Assembly: GCA_945928865.1 (NCBI GenBank)
Contig: CAMENZ010000007.1
Location: 1-64,000 of the forward strand
Direction of reading: 5' to 3'
Source: an uncultured Clostridia bacterium
GTDB taxonomy: Bacteria > Bacillota > Clostridia > Peptostreptococcales > Anaerovoracaceae
Length of the DNA: 64,000 bases
Under the pieces are notes generated by a model. The model made no database searches. It was not told the DNA's origin and was given only the letters and a program-made list of their open reading frames with translations. Position 1 is the stretch's first letter; the number at the start of each line of letters is the position of its first letter. Positions 1-8,296 of this stretch are shown piece after piece. Made by a program: the position numbers and the translations under genes.

Positions 1-50
1 GCCGATGATACTTGGTGGGAAGCTGCCTGGGAAAGTAGGACGTTGCCGGT
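1..50 (+). rRNA. rrf: 5S ribosomal RNA, 3' end only
   Basis: The first 50 bases match the conserved 3' part of bacterial 5S rRNA: the loop E and helix IV region with GATGATACTTGG, then CTGCCTGGGAAAGTAGG and the closing strand GTTGCCGG. The 5' part lies outside the window. tRNA genes follow within a few bases, as is usual at the end of an rRNA operon. The exact 3' end is uncertain by a few bases. Confidence 0.82.
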
Positions 51-56
51 TTTTTC

Positions 57-131
57 GGCCCCATGGTCAAGCGGTTAAGACATCGCCCTTTCACGGCGGT
101 AACTCGGGTTCGATTCCCGATGGGGTCACCA
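57..131 (+). tRNA. tRNA-Glu (UUC)
   Basis: A full cloverleaf of 75 nt. The acceptor stem GGCCCCA pairs with TGGGGTC, the anticodon stem is 83-87/95-99, the anticodon TTC is at 90-92, the T-loop is TTCGATTC, and the CCA end is encoded at 129-131. It directly follows the 5S rRNA and is probably processed from the rRNA operon transcript. Confidence 0.97.
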
Positions 132-134
132 GCA

Positions 135-166
135 AAATGGGATTCAATGAATCCCATTTATTTTTT
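135..166 (+). terminator. Rho-independent terminator between tRNA-Glu and tRNA-Leu
   Basis: A 10-bp inverted repeat, AAATGGGATT/AATCCCATTT, with a 5-nt loop is followed by a T-rich stretch. It probably ends the rRNA-tRNA transcript. Some read-through into tRNA-Leu is likely, because no separate promoter for that tRNA is evident in the short gap. Confidence 0.7.
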
Positions 167-171
167 ATCAA

Positions 172-254
172 GCGCGATTGGCGGAATTGGCAGACGCACT
201 AGACTTAGGATCTAGCGGGAGACCGTGGGGGTTCAAGTCCCTCATCGCGCACCA
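172..254 (+). tRNA. tRNA-Leu (UAG)
   Basis: A class II tRNA of 83 nt with a long variable arm. The acceptor GCGCGAT pairs with ATCGCGC, the anticodon stem CTAGA/TCTAG encloses the loop CTTAGGA with anticodon TAG, and the CCA end is encoded at 252-254. Confidence 0.97.
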
Positions 255-281
255 AAAAGACATCTTTGGATGTCTTTTTTT
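255..281 (+). terminator. Rho-independent terminator after tRNA-Leu
   Basis: AAAAGACATC and GATGTCTTTT form a 10-bp stem with a TTTG loop and run into seven T residues. It closes the rRNA/tRNA transcription unit. Confidence 0.8.
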
Positions 282-494
282 ATTTAACTATAGTGGGAAT
301 TGAAGGCAATAGGGTGTGTTTATACTGATAAAATCCAATGGAGTTTAGAATAAGACAAGGTCTGAAGCCGACTGTAAAGGATATTAAGATGTATGATATA
401 TAATGAAATTCCATAAAATATACTGTGAAAATTTAAAAATCTTAATTTTACAGTACTTAAGTTTTTATGGCTTATAAAAAAAAATAAAAAATAT

Positions 495-524
495 TTTCCA
501 ATATATGCAATAAAATGGTATACT
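495..524 (+). promoter_or_regulatory. Candidate promoter of the sigma/anti-sigma operon
   Basis: TTTCCA at 495-500 and TATACT at 519-524 are 18 bp apart and resemble a housekeeping promoter, about 30 bp before the sigma gene. An autoregulated ECF promoter could equally lie in this AT-rich stretch. The rest of 282-494 shows no gene that I can support. Confidence 0.4.
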
Positions 525-555
525 TGTTTATTATATATATGAAAGGAGAAACGAA

Positions 556-1086
556 ATGAACGGCGCTGATTTAGATATTTGTTTATCCCGAATTGCTGAT
601 GGTGATATAGATGCATTAGAGCAGGTTTATATTGAAACCAAGACAGCAGTTTATAGTTTCGCTTTTTCTATACTTAAAAATGCCAGTGATGCTGAAGATG
701 TTTTACAAGATACATATATAAAGATATATCAAGGTGTAAAAGGCTATAGGAGTTTTGGAAAGCCTATGGCATGGATTTTGACTATTGTGAGAAATTTATG
801 TATGGCTAAATTTAATAGAGAAAATCATTATATTAAAGAAGTTTCTGAAATAGTGATAGAGGAAAATCTGCAAGAGCAGTTAAGTGAGCTTTGGAAAGGT
901 ACTCCGGAGGATAAGATTTTGATTAAAGAGTTAATGGAATCAGTTTCTGAGGAGGAAAGGCATATTGTGATTCTTCATGCGGTATCCGGGTTTAAGCATA
1001 GAGAAATTGCAGAGTTTTTAGATATGCCTTTGGCAACTGTGCTTTCTAAGTATAATAGAGCGATAAAAAAATTAAGGAATTTTTAG
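556..1086 (+). CDS. ECF-type RNA polymerase sigma factor
   Basis: A 176-residue sigma-70 family protein of extracytoplasmic-function size. Residues about 16-85 form region 2, with the DAEDVLQDTY core-binding motif and a helix ending in WILTIVRNLC. Residues about 120-175 form region 4, with a helix-turn-helix around HREIAEFLDMPLATVLSKYN. The start is set by a strong AAAGGAG seven bases before ATG. The stop lies 15 bases before the RsgI-like membrane protein, so the pair is almost certainly a sigma/anti-sigma operon in which this factor is held at the membrane until a wall or surface signal frees it (inference). The regulon cannot be seen from here. Confidence 0.92.
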   Translation: MNGADLDICLSRIADGDIDALEQVYIETKTAVYSFAFSILKNASDAEDVLQDTYIKIYQGVKGYRSFGKPMAWILTIVRNLCMAKFNRENHYIKEVSEIVIEENLQEQLSELWKGTPEDKILIKELMESVSEEERHIVILHAVSGFKHREIAEFLDMPLATVLSKYNRAIKKLRNF

Positions 1087-1101
1087 AAAGGAGGACGTGC
1101 A

Positions 1102-2469
1102 ATGACAGATTATAAAAAAGATTCATTAGATGATAAGTTTGATGAGGAGATTTTGTTAGAAAAAATAAAAAAGAGTTTTGAAGATAATACTCCTGCGGTT
1201 TGGGATTCCGTCCTCAGAGGAATAAAAACTCAGAGTGAGGATGAGAAGGGGACAGAGATTATGAAGGAAATTAAAAATATAAAGAAAAATAATATAAGTA
1301 TATTTAAGAAACTGATATCTGTGGCGGCAGCTATTGTGGTTTTAGTAGGTGGAGGCATAGGATTTTCACATTATAATACGGCTCATGCTATAGATTCAGT
1401 AGTGTTTTTAGATGTAAATCCAAGTATAGAAATAAGTATGAATAGTGCTGAAAGGGTGCTTAAGGTTACGCCTCTTAATAAAGATGGTGAGATTGTAATC
1501 GGGAAAATGGATTTAGGGGGAAGTAATATTGATGTAGCCTTAAATGCTATAATTGGTTCTATGTTAAAAAATGGATACATAGATGAAGCAAAGAATTCTA
1601 TTTTACTTACAGTTGATAATAAGGATAAAAATAAGGGTGAAGCTTTAAAGCTTAAGCTTACTTCTGAAATAGAGGATATGCTTAAGATGGGTAAGGTTAA
1701 GGGAGCTATTTTAGGGCAGACCGCTTCTAAGACTGAGGAAGTTACTAAATTAGCCAAGGAATATGGAATTACTGAAGGTAAGGTTCAACTTATAAATGAA
1801 ATTATTGCAGGTAATAATAAATATTCTTTTAAGGATTTAGTTTCTTTGACCATAAATGAATTAAACTTAATTGGAACATCGCCTAGAATTACTTTGCCAA
1901 ATATAACTTCTAAGGGTAAGGCAAGTGATAAGGGATATATTGGCGAAGACCGTGCAAAATTTATAGCCTTTACCCATGCAGGAACCAATAAGGATAAGGT
2001 TACACAGTATGAGGCAGAGATGGATTTTGAACATGGGATTATGGTGTATGACTTGGAGTTTACTGTAGGTAATATAGAGTATAGCTATGAAATCAATGCT
2101 TTAGATGGTGCTATAGTTAGTCATGAAAAAGAGGGGGCTGATTTTGATGATGATGGAAAAGTTCATCATAAGAAACAGGATAAAAAAGTTAAAAAAGGGT
2201 CTGAAAATTATATAAGTTTAGATAGTGCAAAATCTGTAGCTCTAAACCATGCCGGTTTTAGAGGGGGAGATATAAGAAATTATAATATACATAAAGATAA
2301 TGATGATGGAAAAACTGTATATGAAATTAGTTTCTATAAGGGTGATACTGAATATGAGTATGAAATAGATGCTTTAACCGGGAAAATATTAAGTTTTGAT
2401 AAGGAGTCCGGATATGAAGATGGGGACGCTGAAGATGCTTGGGATGATGATGAATATGATGACCGTTAA
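1102..2469 (+). CDS. RsgI-like membrane anti-sigma factor with two PepSY domains
   Basis: A 455-residue single-pass protein. The cytoplasmic residues 1-70 probably bind the sigma factor encoded just upstream. A membrane helix lies at about 71-88. Then comes a conserved RsgI-type juxtamembrane domain containing FLDVNPSIEISMN at 102-114. The Asn106-Pro107 pair matches the site where RsgI proteins are known to self-cleave before regulated intramembrane proteolysis. Two PepSY-like domains follow at about 278-342 and 370-433, and then a very acidic tail. Classical RsgI proteins pair with SigI and often carry carbohydrate-binding modules; here the partner is an ECF sigma and the sensor part is PepSY. 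The SD is AAAGGAGG, with good spacing. Confidence 0.85.
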   Translation: MTDYKKDSLDDKFDEEILLEKIKKSFEDNTPAVWDSVLRGIKTQSEDEKGTEIMKEIKNIKKNNISIFKKLISVAAAIVVLVGGGIGFSHYNTAHAIDSVVFLDVNPSIEISMNSAERVLKVTPLNKDGEIVIGKMDLGGSNIDVALNAIIGSMLKNGYIDEAKNSILLTVDNKDKNKGEALKLKLTSEIEDMLKMGKVKGAILGQTASKTEEVTKLAKEYGITEGKVQLINEIIAGNNKYSFKDLVSLTINELNLIGTSPRITLPNITSKGKASDKGYIGEDRAKFIAFTHAGTNKDKVTQYEAEMDFEHGIMVYDLEFTVGNIEYSYEINALDGAIVSHEKEGADFDDDGKVHHKKQDKKVKKGSENYISLDSAKSVALNHAGFRGGDIRNYNIHKDNDDGKTVYEISFYKGDTEYEYEIDALTGKILSFDKESGYEDGDAEDAWDDDEYDDR

Positions 2470-2533
2470 TATTTAGTAAAGTAGTAGTAAACGTATCAAA
2501 TTAGTAGGCTAGATAATTGACAATTTTTATACA

Positions 2534-2752
2534 ATGAAATGGAAGCTAAAATTGCCTCTTATGTTCAAGGGGATAACAGAAAAGGTAATAGAAAAAGTTT
2601 GGTATTCTACTCAATATGGAGTATCTTTGAAAGAGGAAAGCTTTGATGAAGAAGGTAAACTTATTAGAACTCTAGAAGTTACAAAAATTGAAAAGGATGG
2701 AGATTATTCAGATAAATTTATACCTGAAAAAGAAGTTAATTGGAAGGAATAG
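2534..2752 (+). CDS. Hypothetical 72-residue protein, possibly a lipoprotein fragment
   Basis: A short frame with no convincing Shine-Dalgarno site. The reading frame continues upstream without a start to a stop near 2510. The segment around KVWYSTQYGVSLKEESFDEEG resembles the last strands of LolA/outer-membrane-lipoprotein-sorting-like domains found in Bacillota lipoproteins. That suggests the 3' end of a gene whose front part is lost. A terminator follows at 2786. It could also be a genuine small protein at the end of the sigma operon. I do not recognise a function. Confidence 0.35.
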   Translation: MKWKLKLPLMFKGITEKVIEKVWYSTQYGVSLKEESFDEEGKLIRTLEVTKIEKDGDYSDKFIPEKEVNWKE

Positions 2753-2785
2753 TTTATATTCTAATAAATAACATTTTATTTAAAT

Positions 2786-2816
2786 TAAAGGGTTGGCATT
2801 TAGCTAACCCTTTTCT
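2786..2816 (+). terminator. Rho-independent terminator
   Basis: AAAGGGTTGGC and GCTAACCCTTTT pair through one G-T wobble around an ATTTA loop, ending in TTTTCT. It separates the sigma operon region from the mobile-element debris downstream. Confidence 0.65.
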
Positions 2817-2882
2817 AATATAAGCACAGGGAATTTTATTGAAAAATCCATACTATTTTCATCATTTCATAATTGACTTAAG

Positions 2883-3536
2883 TTGAGGGTTTCGTGTCAT
2901 AATAATGACACAGGCAACACTGATTATCCCTGGAGACAGCATTCACCACTTCAAGGCTTTGCTAAATGCCTTACTTGTAATCACATCTTGGGATTTATTC
3001 AGTCAAAAAGACCGAGGCTTGATGGAAGCGTAAGAGTACGCAGGTATTGTCATTGCAGAATTTGTAAATGCAACAATGTGGAACATAAGAACTCGAGAGC
3101 TGAGAAGCTTGAAGAACAGGTTTTAGCTCTTATTAAAGAAAGATATGGCGAGGTTAAGCCTGAGCAAAAGGATAAGACAAGTATTAAAGATTTGTAAAAA
3201 CAAGTCGCAAGGCTTGAAGCTAAAAAAACTTCAGACTTTAAAAAATACAAACTTGGCAAAATTACAAAGCTCAAATTCATAGAAAATAAAAAGAGCATCG
3301 ACAAAGAACTTGAAAGCCTATCGGGAAGAATAGAGGAAATGTCTAAACAAGATGAGGTTGTTAAGGATAATGAGCTTACAAGGGAGTTAATGGAAAAGTA
3401 CATTGACTCTGTTCTATGTGAGGGAAGTATTGTTCAGAAAATCATATGGAAAAATGGCTTTATAAGTGGTATAATACTTTGTAACAAAAATTATATTAAT
3501 TGTCATATAAAAAGGTGTATCGGATTAAGTACATAA
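2883..3536 (+). pseudogene. Large serine recombinase remnant (C-terminal part)
   Basis: One reading frame with an in-frame TAA at 3195-3197 encodes the C-terminal half of a large serine recombinase of the kind carried by integrative elements. It has a zinc-ribbon region with CLTC near the start and a second Cys pair, then a charged coiled-coil segment (EQVLALIKERYGE to GRIEEMSKQDE), then the conserved end ELMEKYIDSVLCEGSIVQKI. The catalytic resolvase domain is absent and no start signal is seen, so the gene is dead. A related C-terminus recurs near 9,905-9,945, which points to an old element that once spanned or inserted in this region. Confidence 0.75.
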
Positions 3537-3557
3537 ATAATTTATGGAGGATATTAA

Positions 3558-6500
3558 ATGAAAACAAAACTTATTAGAAATGTATTTTCAGTTGTACTGA
3601 CTGTTTCATTATTAGCGGCTTCAAGCATGCCTTACAGCCTGTTTGCAAGTAATGCTCCCGAATTAACTTACATTACTGCGCAAGCAGAAGAAATATCGCC
3701 GCAAGATGAGAGCGGAGATATTGAAGAAACATTGAGTACAAGCGGTGATCAGGATGTTGAAGAGGCATCCGTCATAAAAGAAGAAACAGATGTTGAGAGT
3801 GCATCGATTCGTTTGAGAAGCGGAAGTGAAAGAGGGGCAGAACTCAACGCGGTATATGTGAACTCGGTTTCGGGGGATGATTTAAAAACAGGTGCTGACG
3901 AGAACAATGCAGTTAAAACCTTATCAAAAGCGATGGAAATTGTGGCGGAAGGCGGTACGGTTCACTTTGTAGGAGAAGTAACGGCAACAGAAAATATTAT
4001 TGTTGGTAAAAATGTTTCTTTCGCATACAATTCCCCTTCTGACAGACTGGTGGTTGCCTCAGGCGTTTCTTTTTCCGTTGCAAGCGGAAAATCCTTAACC
4101 TTTACGGGAGAGGGAAGTGCTCCGATCAATCCTGCAGTCATTGTCAGAACAGGCGGCACAATAGGCAACGGAACTTATGTCTTTGATTTTTCAAAATTAT
4201 CTGAAAGCAATCGAATGACATCGGCCGCATTTAAATTGGAAGGCGACGGAACTATTTCGGGGACAACCGGCGGAGGAGTTAAAATCTCTACTGCGGATGT
4301 TAATATTCTGGCGGCGGGAACAAGCACTTCCTCAAAAATTGTAAACGCAGATATTACACAGAACTACTCCGTGAAATCAGGCTCATACAATGTAGGAAAC
4401 GGAGCTCCGTACACTTTGGAAAATACCGTATTCAGATTGACAGGAACAAGCAAAAGATTTAGATTCGATAAGCCTTTTTCAATGACAAAATCGGAACTTA
4501 TCGTGGACAATCCTGATCAGACTTCGGGATATGCAATAATATTTGCCACAACGCCTGATTTAAAGGATTCAACTATTGATATCAAAAACTACGGGTCTGT
4601 TCTGTTGGATTTGGGAACAGGGACCGCTACCAATACAACTATAAAAACAGACGGTATTCATAATGCCAAAACTCCGAAACCTTTTGCAACCAAGTTTTTT
4701 GGGGAAGTGGAAAATACAGCAGTATTTACATTCATCGAGGATCCTAAGGTGGGGAGAATTTCCTTCAAGGACTCAAATAACAATTCCTATGAATACGGGC
4801 TTCCTTTGAAGCATAATAACGATGTTTCAAAGGCAATACCTCTTCCTAAGGTTAAACTTACTTTTAAGTCGGAGGACGGTAATTTTGAGGAAAGCGTTAC
4901 ATTGATAAAAGGCACAAGTCTTGAGCAACTGAGCGGCAAAGCTTACGCTGACGGAGTTTTGATTGAGCAATCAAAGATAGATGCACTTAAGAAAAAAATC
5001 GAAGAAAGTCTGAAGGATACTCCTGATTTTAAAATGATTATAGATGGAAATGAAAATGCTTTATACAGCGTTTCAGATATAGTTAATGAAGATACGGCGG
5101 TAGTGCTGAAGCCTATCACGGCAGGAACCAGGTACTATGTAAATGACGGAAGTGAAAATGCTGATAAATACGCATTTGTAGAGAGAAATGACGATAAACT
5201 TTCTCCCCTCTCCATAGAAGAGGTAATCGCCAAGGCCCCTGTGTTTAAAATCAGGTCAAAGACATTTGTCGGATGGACTTTAGACAAAGAAGGTAATATA
5301 CCTGCAACGGATATAGATGTAACCAAGCTGACAAAGCTCTATGCAAAGTGGGAAGATAAAAAAGCCTTCAATGTGACTTATCATAGGAATTCACCTATAT
5401 CTTCAAGTGTTTCAGATCCTGAAACAATAACAACAACTTTATATGAAGGGGAACATCTGTCAGGAGTCTTGGTTGATTTCAACAAGAATATTCATCTCAT
5501 AGGTGAGATAGAAAGCGAAGGTCAGATATTCCGAAACGATACTAAAGAATACTATCAAAAAGAATTTGGTAATAAGGCAGGCGCATGGAACTATATAGGT
5601 GATTACGGTTGGATGAATATTTTATTGGATAATTATAAAAATCTATACAGATTTCAGGCGTGGAATACGGCACAAGATGGAAGCGGTACATACTACAGAG
5701 GCGGACATACATTAACTGCCGAAGATTTTGAAAAAACTGGAGGAGAGCTTGTCCTCTACGACAGGTGGATAGAGCTTGAAAAGCTTAAGAAAACCGATGC
5801 TGCCGCAATTGCAGATCCTGACAGGGCAAGACCTGAAATAAAGCTTTCGGGAGAGGATGCCCCTAATCCGAGTGATTATGAGACGGCAAAGTCGGCACTT
5901 GTAATAGATCACTCGCAAACATTGAACTATAAAGCGTTTCTTGATTTCTATAAAATACAAAATGAATTGGTCACCCTATGGGGGAGAATCAACGAAGTTA
6001 CACAGTGGCAGGGAACGATGAATGCTTACTTTGATTCAAGGCTTGAGTTTGATAAAGATATTAAAATACTGTTTGAAAGCACATGGCAGGTTCCTGATAC
6101 GGCAAAGCTGGCAGAATACGGTGTGCTTGATGTTAAGCAGGCGGACGGGAATGCGAATCAGTGGATATTTACAGTAAGCAAGGATTTCATCAAGAAGAAT
6201 CTTGTCAGCAGCAGAGAGGGAACGGATAAAAACTACGACTCTTCTTCCTATTCTTTTTACAAGGTTGAGCTGCCTGTTAAAATTATTCCTAAATACGATC
6301 CTGACGGCGGAAAGGATTTTCAAAAATTATCCTTTGAGGAGTTTATGAAACCTATGATTTTGACCGTTTACGATAATTATGACAGAGGTATCAACGGGTA
6401 TGTTACAAAAGAATCTGCAAACAAGATTGCCCTTAGCGATAAACCGGTTGTCATCGTAGGCGGTGATATTCAAATGAATATTAACGGCTTTGAAAGACAG

Positions 6501-7652
6501 GGCTTAACGCTGTTAAAATATCAGTTAAAGTCCAATGCTTTTGATGAGCACGTTAAAATATATCCTACAGGTACAGTAAATTCGAGATATGAATTGGTTG
6601 ATGAAAATGATTATTCAAATATTTTAAATCCTTTACAGAATCCTAAAACAGGCAAAGAATCGGATTCTTATGAGGGACGTGCAAAGAATGATAATATAAC
6701 AGCAGAGGATGAAAACAACTATTCTGAAAAATTTAATGTAGAGATACCAAAGTATACAGCAGACAATAATATAGAAAAGTATAAGCTTGTTGCAATAAAA
6801 GTTCAGATTCAAAAGGCGGATGCTGAGGGAAATTATGAAACCAATGAAGACGGTTCGCCTAAAATAGAGGAAACGATATATTCGGATAAATATTATACCG
6901 AGGAAACCGGGAAGAAAGGCTCCTTGGAGGAAGGAAAGAAGCTTCTTTCAGGAGAATTTGAACACAGCAGGATAGTGACTTATGTGATGCAGTATGCAGT
7001 ACCTACAATAGATTTGACTGTAAATAAAATTTGGCTTGATTATTTTAAAGAACCGATGAAAGAAGTTCCAAAGGCAGAAGTAAAGGTCGAACTTCTGAGA
7101 GACGGAGAGGCGACAGGAGATACTGTTACCTTAAAACGCGAAAACAATTTTAAAGGTCAATTTGTCAATCTCAAAGAATACTCCGAGGATTACAGCAAAA
7201 AATATAATTATTCCCTTAGAGAATCTGGTGTATCCGAAGACGGAATGATTGTAATAGATAAGGTATCTTATAAATCCGAAGTAGAAGGTGCAGATAATCA
7301 GTATACGATTACAAATACGTCTCAGGAAAAACCGGAGACTCCAAAACCTCATAATACGGAAACAAAAACGCCGCTTGAGGACGAAACAAAAACGCCGCTT
7401 GAGGACGAAACAAAAACGCCGCTTGAGGACGAAACAAAAACGCCGCTTGAGGACGAAATAAAAACGCCGCTTGAGGACGAAATAAAAACGCCGCTTAAGG
7501 ATGAAACAAAAACACCGCTTAAGGATGAAACAAAAACACCGAGAACAGGAGACGAAAGCAACTTTGCAGTTTACGTAACACTCTTGATGACATCACTTGC
7601 AGGGCTTGTTGCCTTAAAGAAAAGGCGTTTACTTTCCAAGCGACAGAAATAG
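3558..7652 (+). CDS. Large cell-wall-anchored surface protein (InlB-like and Cna-B domains)
   Basis: A 1,364-residue exported protein with a signal peptide at about 1-31. Residues about 95-420 look like a beta-helix or beta-solenoid. Residues about 520-610 resemble an InlB/Listeria-Bacteroides repeat, ending in LTKLYAKWEDK, and a second WNTAQDGSGTYY-type repeat lies near 690-730. A Cna-B-type domain occupies about 1150-1260 (LTVNKIWLDYF...ITNTS). Seven KTPLEDET-like octapeptides at 1270-1325 lead into TPRTG at 1327-1331, a hydrophobic helix and a basic tail, which is a variant sortase signal. The SD TGGAGG decides the start. Codon use is richer in G and C than in the flanking genes (many GCG, CCG, GGC), and the gene is bordered by transposon debris, so horizontal acquisition is likely. 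Probably an adhesin (inference). Confidence 0.85.
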   Translation: MKTKLIRNVFSVVLTVSLLAASSMPYSLFASNAPELTYITAQAEEISPQDESGDIEETLSTSGDQDVEEASVIKEETDVESASIRLRSGSERGAELNAVYVNSVSGDDLKTGADENNAVKTLSKAMEIVAEGGTVHFVGEVTATENIIVGKNVSFAYNSPSDRLVVASGVSFSVASGKSLTFTGEGSAPINPAVIVRTGGTIGNGTYVFDFSKLSESNRMTSAAFKLEGDGTISGTTGGGVKISTADVNILAAGTSTSSKIVNADITQNYSVKSGSYNVGNGAPYTLENTVFRLTGTSKRFRFDKPFSMTKSELIVDNPDQTSGYAIIFATTPDLKDSTIDIKNYGSVLLDLGTGTATNTTIKTDGIHNAKTPKPFATKFFGEVENTAVFTFIEDPKVGRISFKDSNNNSYEYGLPLKHNNDVSKAIPLPKVKLTFKSEDGNFEESVTLIKGTSLEQLSGKAYADGVLIEQSKIDALKKKIEESLKDTPDFKMIIDGNENALYSVSDIVNEDTAVVLKPITAGTRYYVNDGSENADKYAFVERNDDKLSPLSIEEVIAKAPVFKIRSKTFVGWTLDKEGNIPATDIDVTKLTKLYAKWEDKKAFNVTYHRNSPISSSVSDPETITTTLYEGEHLSGVLVDFNKNIHLIGEIESEGQIFRNDTKEYYQKEFGNKAGAWNYIGDYGWMNILLDNYKNLYRFQAWNTAQDGSGTYYRGGHTLTAEDFEKTGGELVLYDRWIELEKLKKTDAAAIADPDRARPEIKLSGEDAPNPSDYETAKSALVIDHSQTLNYKAFLDFYKIQNELVTLWGRINEVTQWQGTMNAYFDSRLEFDKDIKILFESTWQVPDTAKLAEYGVLDVKQADGNANQWIFTVSKDFIKKNLVSSREGTDKNYDSSSYSFYKVELPVKIIPKYDPDGGKDFQKLSFEEFMKPMILTVYDNYDRGINGYVTKESANKIALSDKPVVIVGGDIQMNINGFERQGLTLLKYQLKSNAFDEHVKIYPTGTVNSRYELVDENDYSNILNPLQNPKTGKESDSYEGRAKNDNITAEDENNYSEKFNVEIPKYTADNNIEKYKLVAIKVQIQKADAEGNYETNEDGSPKIEETIYSDKYYTEETGKKGSLEEGKKLLSGEFEHSRIVTYVMQYAVPTIDLTVNKIWLDYFKEPMKEVPKAEVKVELLRDGEATGDTVTLKRENNFKGQFVNLKEYSEDYSKKYNYSLRESGVSEDGMIVIDKVSYKSEVEGADNQYTITNTSQEKPETPKPHNTETKTPLEDETKTPLEDETKTPLEDETKTPLEDEIKTPLEDEIKTPLKDETKTPLKDETKTPRTGDESNFAVYVTLLMTSLAGLVALKKRRLLSKRQK
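7365..7556 (+). repeat. 24-bp tandem repeats encoding KTPLEDET units
   Basis: Seven consecutive 24-bp units (7365-7532) encode KTPLEDET, KTPLEDEI or KTPLKDET. An eighth unit encodes KTPRTGDE, which carries the sorting signal. The first units are nearly identical and later ones carry point changes. The array forms a Pro-containing, charged wall-spanning stalk and is probably length-variable by slippage. Confidence 0.9.
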
Positions 7653-7806
7653 ATGATTTAAAAATGTTCAAAAAACGATTCGAAAGCTCTTGAGTTATAT
7701 CTTTTATCTGGAGAAGTGACTTAATAAATATAAGTATTATAGATGAGAATACATTTGTGGAAATTTCTAAAGATGGAATTGAAACATATTTTAATATCAA
7801 AGGCTA
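7653..7806 (+). other. Intergenic stretch with a short unrecognised coding-like frame
   Basis: After the surface protein stop, a frame without a start runs from about 7,696 to a TAA near 7,806 and ends in a coding-like segment (IIDENTFVEISKDGIETYF). It could be the tail of a lost gene. No start codon, SD or family match is visible, so I do not call a gene. Confidence 0.25.
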
Positions 7807-8114
7807 AAGGAAAAGTTAAAAAGCCACACAAACACAATGATTGAAAAGCTATCAAGGTATATGCAAAGCAGTGGAAAGACCTATCAAGACCATATTCACC
7901 ATGGTAAAATGGAAAGGTAGAACGAAGTCATAGAGAAGATGGGAAAATACTCTATGGTAGAAAAATATTTAGAAGTGAAAAAGAGCTGAAAACGGCTGTA
8001 AAAAAGCATATGCAAAGATATAATAGCACAGCTAAGATCAGTCTTAATTTTAAAAGTCCTAATGAAATAGTATCCGAGTATTTCTCAAAGTGTAACATAT
8101 GTCTTGACAACTAA
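7807..8114 (+). pseudogene. Transposase remnant (IS481-like integrase core, C-terminal part)
   Basis: One frame encodes the end of a DDE integrase-core transposase. The conserved segment LSRPYSPW-x-NGKVERSHREDG, which carries the catalytic Glu, is followed by a helix-rich tail ending in LNFKSPNEIVSEYF. The frame is broken by TGA at 7842-7844 and by TAA at 7905-7907; both fall where family members would have ordinary residues (Trp and probably His). The N-terminal helix-turn-helix and first Asp residues are missing. Assignment to IS481 rather than another rve-type family rests on the motif only. Confidence 0.7.
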
Positions 8115-8146
8115 GAAAGCTGACACTATCCTTCATATATGAAAAA

Positions 8147-8175
8147 TTGACTTTTCCAACTTTTTATGATATACT
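8147..8175 (+). promoter_or_regulatory. Promoter of the PrsW-like gene
   Basis: TTGACT at 8147-8152 and TATACT at 8170-8175 with exactly 17 bp between them form a strong housekeeping-type promoter. The next gene starts 121 bp downstream of the -10 box, leaving a leader of about 115 nt. Confidence 0.7.
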
Positions 8176-8194
8176 ATACCGGATTTTCAAAAAA

Positions 8195-8217
8195 ACTATA
8201 TATGTTAACTATATAGT
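8195..8217 (+). promoter_or_regulatory. Dyad in the PrsW leader, candidate operator
   Basis: ACTATAT and ATATAGT form an inverted repeat about 12 bases beyond the predicted transcription start. The same stretch can be read as two direct AACTATATA copies 13 bp apart. The position suits a repressor site, but AT-rich DNA produces such dyads by chance. Confidence 0.3.
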
Positions 8218-8296
8218 AAATTTATCAGATATATCATATGTGGATAGTATTGATATAATCGTATGTCTATATTCTTAAAAAATTGGAGGGGTTTAT

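Noticed and set aside
282-494. A possible gene between tRNA-Leu and the sigma factor
   Set aside because: Short frames here lack ribosome-binding sites and coding character. The minus-strand frame overlapping the sigma gene start is an antisense shadow.
2894-2911. Palindrome GTGTCAT-N4-ATGACAC here and a similar one at 10,008-10,025, considered as attachment sites of an element
   Set aside because: Both lie in recombinase-like coding sequence (CHNNDTG and CHSLDTRG), so their similarity is better explained by two copies of the same gene segment. No matching core repeat or tRNA target was found.
7365-7556. Regular repeats that might be read as a CRISPR array
   Set aside because: The 24-bp units are contiguous with no spacers and are in frame within a wall-anchored protein. 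No cas genes are present and no other CRISPR-like array was seen in the window.
7349-7561. A minus-strand open frame of Ser/Val/Gly repeats
   Set aside because: It is the antisense shadow of the KTPLEDET repeats of the surface protein, with no start signal or independent support.
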